This document shows, piece after piece, positions 6,216 to 8,205 of a stretch of 8,205 bases of DNA (within the stretch, counting starts at the first letter, position 1; the number at the start of each line of letters is the position of its first letter). Where the stretch lies: contig CAJUQZ010000057.1 of NCBI GenBank assembly GCA_910588755.1, positions 1 to 8,205 of the forward strand, given 5' to 3'. The stretch is from an uncultured Lachnospiraceae bacterium. GTDB taxonomy: Bacteria > Bacillota > Clostridia > Lachnospirales > Lachnospiraceae. A program made the position numbers and the translations under genes. Under the pieces are notes generated by a model that was given only the letters and a program-made list of their open reading frames with translations, was not told the DNA's origin and did not search any database.

Positions 6216-7093
6216 TAATTTCCTGGATTCATAATCCTGGTAATTCTTGCTGCCACTGCCGGATCCATCTCACCCATTATCGCGCCTCTAATCGCTGCCG
6301 GAAGATTTGACAGAATCTCCGCTGCCAGATCGAGATTATCCGTCATCGCCCCGAGAATGCCTGCTGCCTTTGCCGCATCCATATTGCTGTAGGTTGCCAC
6401 ATAATCTTTCATCTTACTGTTGACAGCGTTCTCCTGAACCACCTGCTTATACAGGGCCTCCGCCGTTGTCGGGTCCATGCCTTCATAGTACTCCTGGTAT
6501 GCCTCCGGGCCTGGTCCATTCTCGGCATAGACTACCTCCTCATAAAACTTTTCTTTGATCTCCTGAAAAGCAACTTGGTTTTTCTCAAAGGTCTTTAAGC
6601 GCTCCACCTCGGCCTTGAGTGCCTCAATCTGCTCGGAGTACGCTGTGTTGGTGCTCTGTGCCTGATCGAGCTTCTTCTCTAGCTCTGTGATCTGCTCTAC
6701 TGCTTCCCTGATGCTGCTATAGCCGCCGTAGGAATTGTCTTTTGATGACTCAGTATCGGACTCTGTGGGAAGAATCTTATTGACTATAGGAATGTCCTTT
6801 AGCATCGGTGTCAGTACATTGGACCCAAACCCGCCGACATCCATCTTGACCAGCAAACATAAGATTCCAAGCCATATCACGATAATAAAGATCGTTACCA
6901 CGACCACAGAAGTGTTTGTGCCCTCAATCTGCTCATCTAATTCCCGCTCCTGGCTCTCTAGCTCCTTTGCGCGCTTCTTTGCTTCCTTTTTCTGATTTTT
7001 CTGCTCCTGTTTAAATGCCTTCTGGCTTGCCTTTAGCTGCTTAAGCTGCGCCTCCGGTGCGTCTGGGTTCATTGCTTCGTCCTTACGTGCCAT
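6215..7093 (-). CDS. MotE/MgtE-N-like membrane-anchored motility protein
   Basis: The product has 292 residues from the ATG at 7091-7093. Residues of about 10-57 are a highly charged Lys/Glu/Gln helix, probably a cytoplasmic coiled coil. Residues 61-83 (SVVVVTIFIIVIWLGILCLLV) form one membrane helix. Residues 125-180 are a second coiled coil. Residues of about 205-290 form a helical C-terminal domain like the MgtE intracellular N domain and MotE, including DAAKAAGILGAMTDNLDLAAEIL and MDPAVAARITRIM. Genes of this type sit between fliJ and fliK in Firmicutes. A magnesium channel is excluded because there is only one membrane helix; a chaperone or scaffold role at the flagellar base is inferred from MotE. 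Start choice is uncertain: AAAGG lies 13 bases before this ATG, one base before an ATG at 7103-7105, and a later ATG (MNPDAP) has its own AAGGA at 7 bases. Confidence 0.8.
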   Translation of the reverse strand: MARKDEAMNPDAPEAQLKQLKASQKAFKQEQKNQKKEAKKRAKELESQERELDEQIEGTNTSVVVVTIFIIVIWLGILCLLVKMDVGGFGSNVLTPMLKDIPIVNKILPTESDTESSKDNSYGGYSSIREAVEQITELEKKLDQAQSTNTAYSEQIEALKAEVERLKTFEKNQVAFQEIKEKFYEEVVYAENGPGPEAYQEYYEGMDPTTAEALYKQVVQENAVNSKMKDYVATYSNMDAAKAAGILGAMTDNLDLAAEILSNLPAAIRGAIMGEMDPAVAARITRIMNPGN

Positions 7094-7182
7094 ATCGCTA
7101 ACCATACCTTTCTATATTTTATCCCAGGAGCCATCAAACAGCCTGTTTTATCCTGTCCTTCACCAGCTCCCTGCTGTGAAAC

Positions 7183-7650
7183 TCATGTATTTTTCACACT
7201 CTGCTCCATCAGCTTCTGTCCATATGTATATGAGGTAAGCTGGTCAATCTCCTTGCTCTCCGCAGCCAGTTCATCCTTCATAAACTCCTCAAATGCGCTC
7301 TCCTTGAGCTTCTCATGCGCCTTGCGCTCCTGCATGAGTTCCTGAAGCGCCGCTCTCGCCTTCTCGACCGCCTTCGCGGCGCGGGCAATCTCCTTCATCT
7401 GGTCGGCGATATATTCATCCATCTTGAGAACTGCCATCTTGTTCTCCCGGATCTTGCGCACATCAATCAGCTCCATACGAAGCTTCACGCCCTCCTGCAT
7501 GTAGTAAAACTTTCTCGCCTGTAGTTCATCGAGTTTTTTCTTCTCCGCGTCCAACCGCATGTTTGCCTCTGCAAACTCTTGTTTGGCTCTATCCTCGAGT
7601 TTTTCCTTGATATCAAGGATCCCCTGCATCTTGTACCGGAAAACTGCCAT
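7183..7650 (-). CDS. fliJ: Flagellar export protein FliJ
   Basis: The product has 155 residues and is almost wholly charged helix, as expected for FliJ, the coiled-coil stalk that sits in the centre of the FliI ATPase ring and links it to the FlhA export gate. The N-terminus MAVFRYKMQGILDIKEKLEDRAKQ is typical of the family, with heptad-like Leu/Ala/Lys/Glu patterns continuing to about residue 135. I chose the ATG at 7648-7650 rather than a GTG eight codons upstream (7672-7674), because homologues begin at this motif and AAAGGG lies about 12 bases before it. It starts 40 bases after the fliI stop, so the two are probably cotranscribed. Confidence 0.88.
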   Translation of the reverse strand: MAVFRYKMQGILDIKEKLEDRAKQEFAEANMRLDAEKKKLDELQARKFYYMQEGVKLRMELIDVRKIRENKMAVLKMDEYIADQMKEIARAAKAVEKARAALQELMQERKAHEKLKESAFEEFMKDELAAESKEIDQLTSYTYGQKLMEQSVKNT

Positions 7651-7690
7651 TTGTCTCACACACCCTTTTACCACTCTACTCTGTCACTCG

Positions 7691-8205
7691 TTATTCCCTG
7701 AACAATGCCTCGAGCTGCTCCACAGACTCCTCAAAGGTATATTTCGCATCTGTAGCCTGCAGCAGATACTCGTTCACCGCGTCAATCATGTTGATCGCCC
7801 TGTCAATGTTTGGGTTGCTTCCCCGCTTGTATGCGCCAATATTGATCAGATCCTCCGCCTCGTTATATGTCGCCATGATATTCTTTAATTTGCCGGCTGC
7901 TGCCTTGTGCTCTCCTGACGCGATCATCGACATACATCTCGAGATGCTCTGCAGCACATCCACCGCCGGATAATGGTTTCTGTTGGCAAGCTTCCTCGTC
8001 AACATGATATGCCCGTCGAGGATACTTCGTGCCGTGTCGGTGATCGGCTCATTGAAATCCTCGCCTTCTACCAGTACAGTGTACAGGCCTGTGATTGAAC
8101 CGTGCTCCGAACAACCAGCGCGCTCGAGGAGTTTTGGCATCTCCGAGTATACGCTTGGCGGATATCCCCTTGTCACGGGCGGCTCCCCTGTCGCAAGACC
8201 AATCT
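7691..8205 (-). CDS. fliI: Flagellum-specific ATPase FliI, C-terminal part
   Basis: The gene runs off the right edge of the window, so only the last 170 residues are seen and the start codon is outside. The sequence opens with IGLATGEPPVTRGYPPSVYSEMPKLLERAG, the segment following Walker B in F1-beta-like export ATPases. It continues with GSITGLYTVLVEGEDFNEPITDTARSILDGHI, then LANRNHYPAVDVLQSISRCM, all hallmarks of FliI and its YscN relatives. The rest is the helical C-terminal domain that contacts the export gate. FliI hexamers hydrolyse ATP to help feed substrates to the flagellar export gate. Placement directly before fliJ and the flagellar neighbours exclude F-type ATPase and virulence-type homologues. 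An internal GTG at 8174-8176 encodes Val within a conserved stretch and is not a start. Confidence 0.95.
   Translation of the reverse strand, partial: IGLATGEPPVTRGYPPSVYSEMPKLLERAGCSEHGSITGLYTVLVEGEDFNEPITDTARSILDGHIMLTRKLANRNHYPAVDVLQSISRCMSMIASGEHKAAAGKLKNIMATYNEAEDLINIGAYKRGSNPNIDRAINMIDAVNEYLLQATDAKYTFEESVEQLEALFRE

Overview
All seven protein genes in this window lie on the minus strand. They form a stretch of a Firmicutes-type fla/che (flagellar basal body-hook) operon. Read in the direction of transcription, from right to left, the order is: fliI (3' part only), fliJ, a membrane-anchored MotE/MgtE-N-like motility protein, fliK, flgD, a small 'flagellar operon protein' (TIGR02530 type) and flgE. 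This order, the low to moderate G+C content, strong AGGAGG ribosome-binding sites and sigma-A/sigma-28-like promoters suggest a motile Clostridia species, most likely in Lachnospiraceae (Roseburia, Agathobacter or Butyrivibrio-like). The family assignment rests on remembered gene order and protein style, not on a search.

The proteins work together in export and hook assembly. FliI and FliJ belong to the export-gate ATPase complex. The MotE-like protein is a membrane-tethered coiled-coil protein of the motility apparatus. FliK measures hook length and switches export specificity. FlgD is the hook cap and scaffold, and FlgE is the hook subunit. FlgD and FlgE are both unusually large: FlgD carries an added tail of degenerate 16-residue repeats, and FlgE has a long central domain whose DNA is much more A+T rich than its conserved ends.

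The regulatory layout is the most informative part. (1) The 184-base gap between the MotE-like gene and fliK holds a good sigma-28 (sigma-D) promoter match, followed by a perfect 16-bp stem-loop in the presumed fliK leader, so fliK and later genes may have their own late-class transcription. (2) A perfect 16-bp terminator hairpin ends the run just after flgE, where related operons normally continue with flbD, motA/B, fliL and fliM. (3) Beyond it, positions 1-250 hold two tandem sigma-A promoters on the minus strand, each TTGACA with exactly 17 bp to the -10. They are followed by leader-like sequence resembling a clostridial rRNA operon leader. I infer that a highly expressed unit, probably an rRNA operon, begins just left of the window, so the flagellar operon is split here. 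I recognise nothing in positions 300-469 apart from one short open segment.

No CRISPR array, tRNA, complete insertion sequence or defence system is visible. The interest lies in regulation, in repeat-driven protein variation, and in the operon break.
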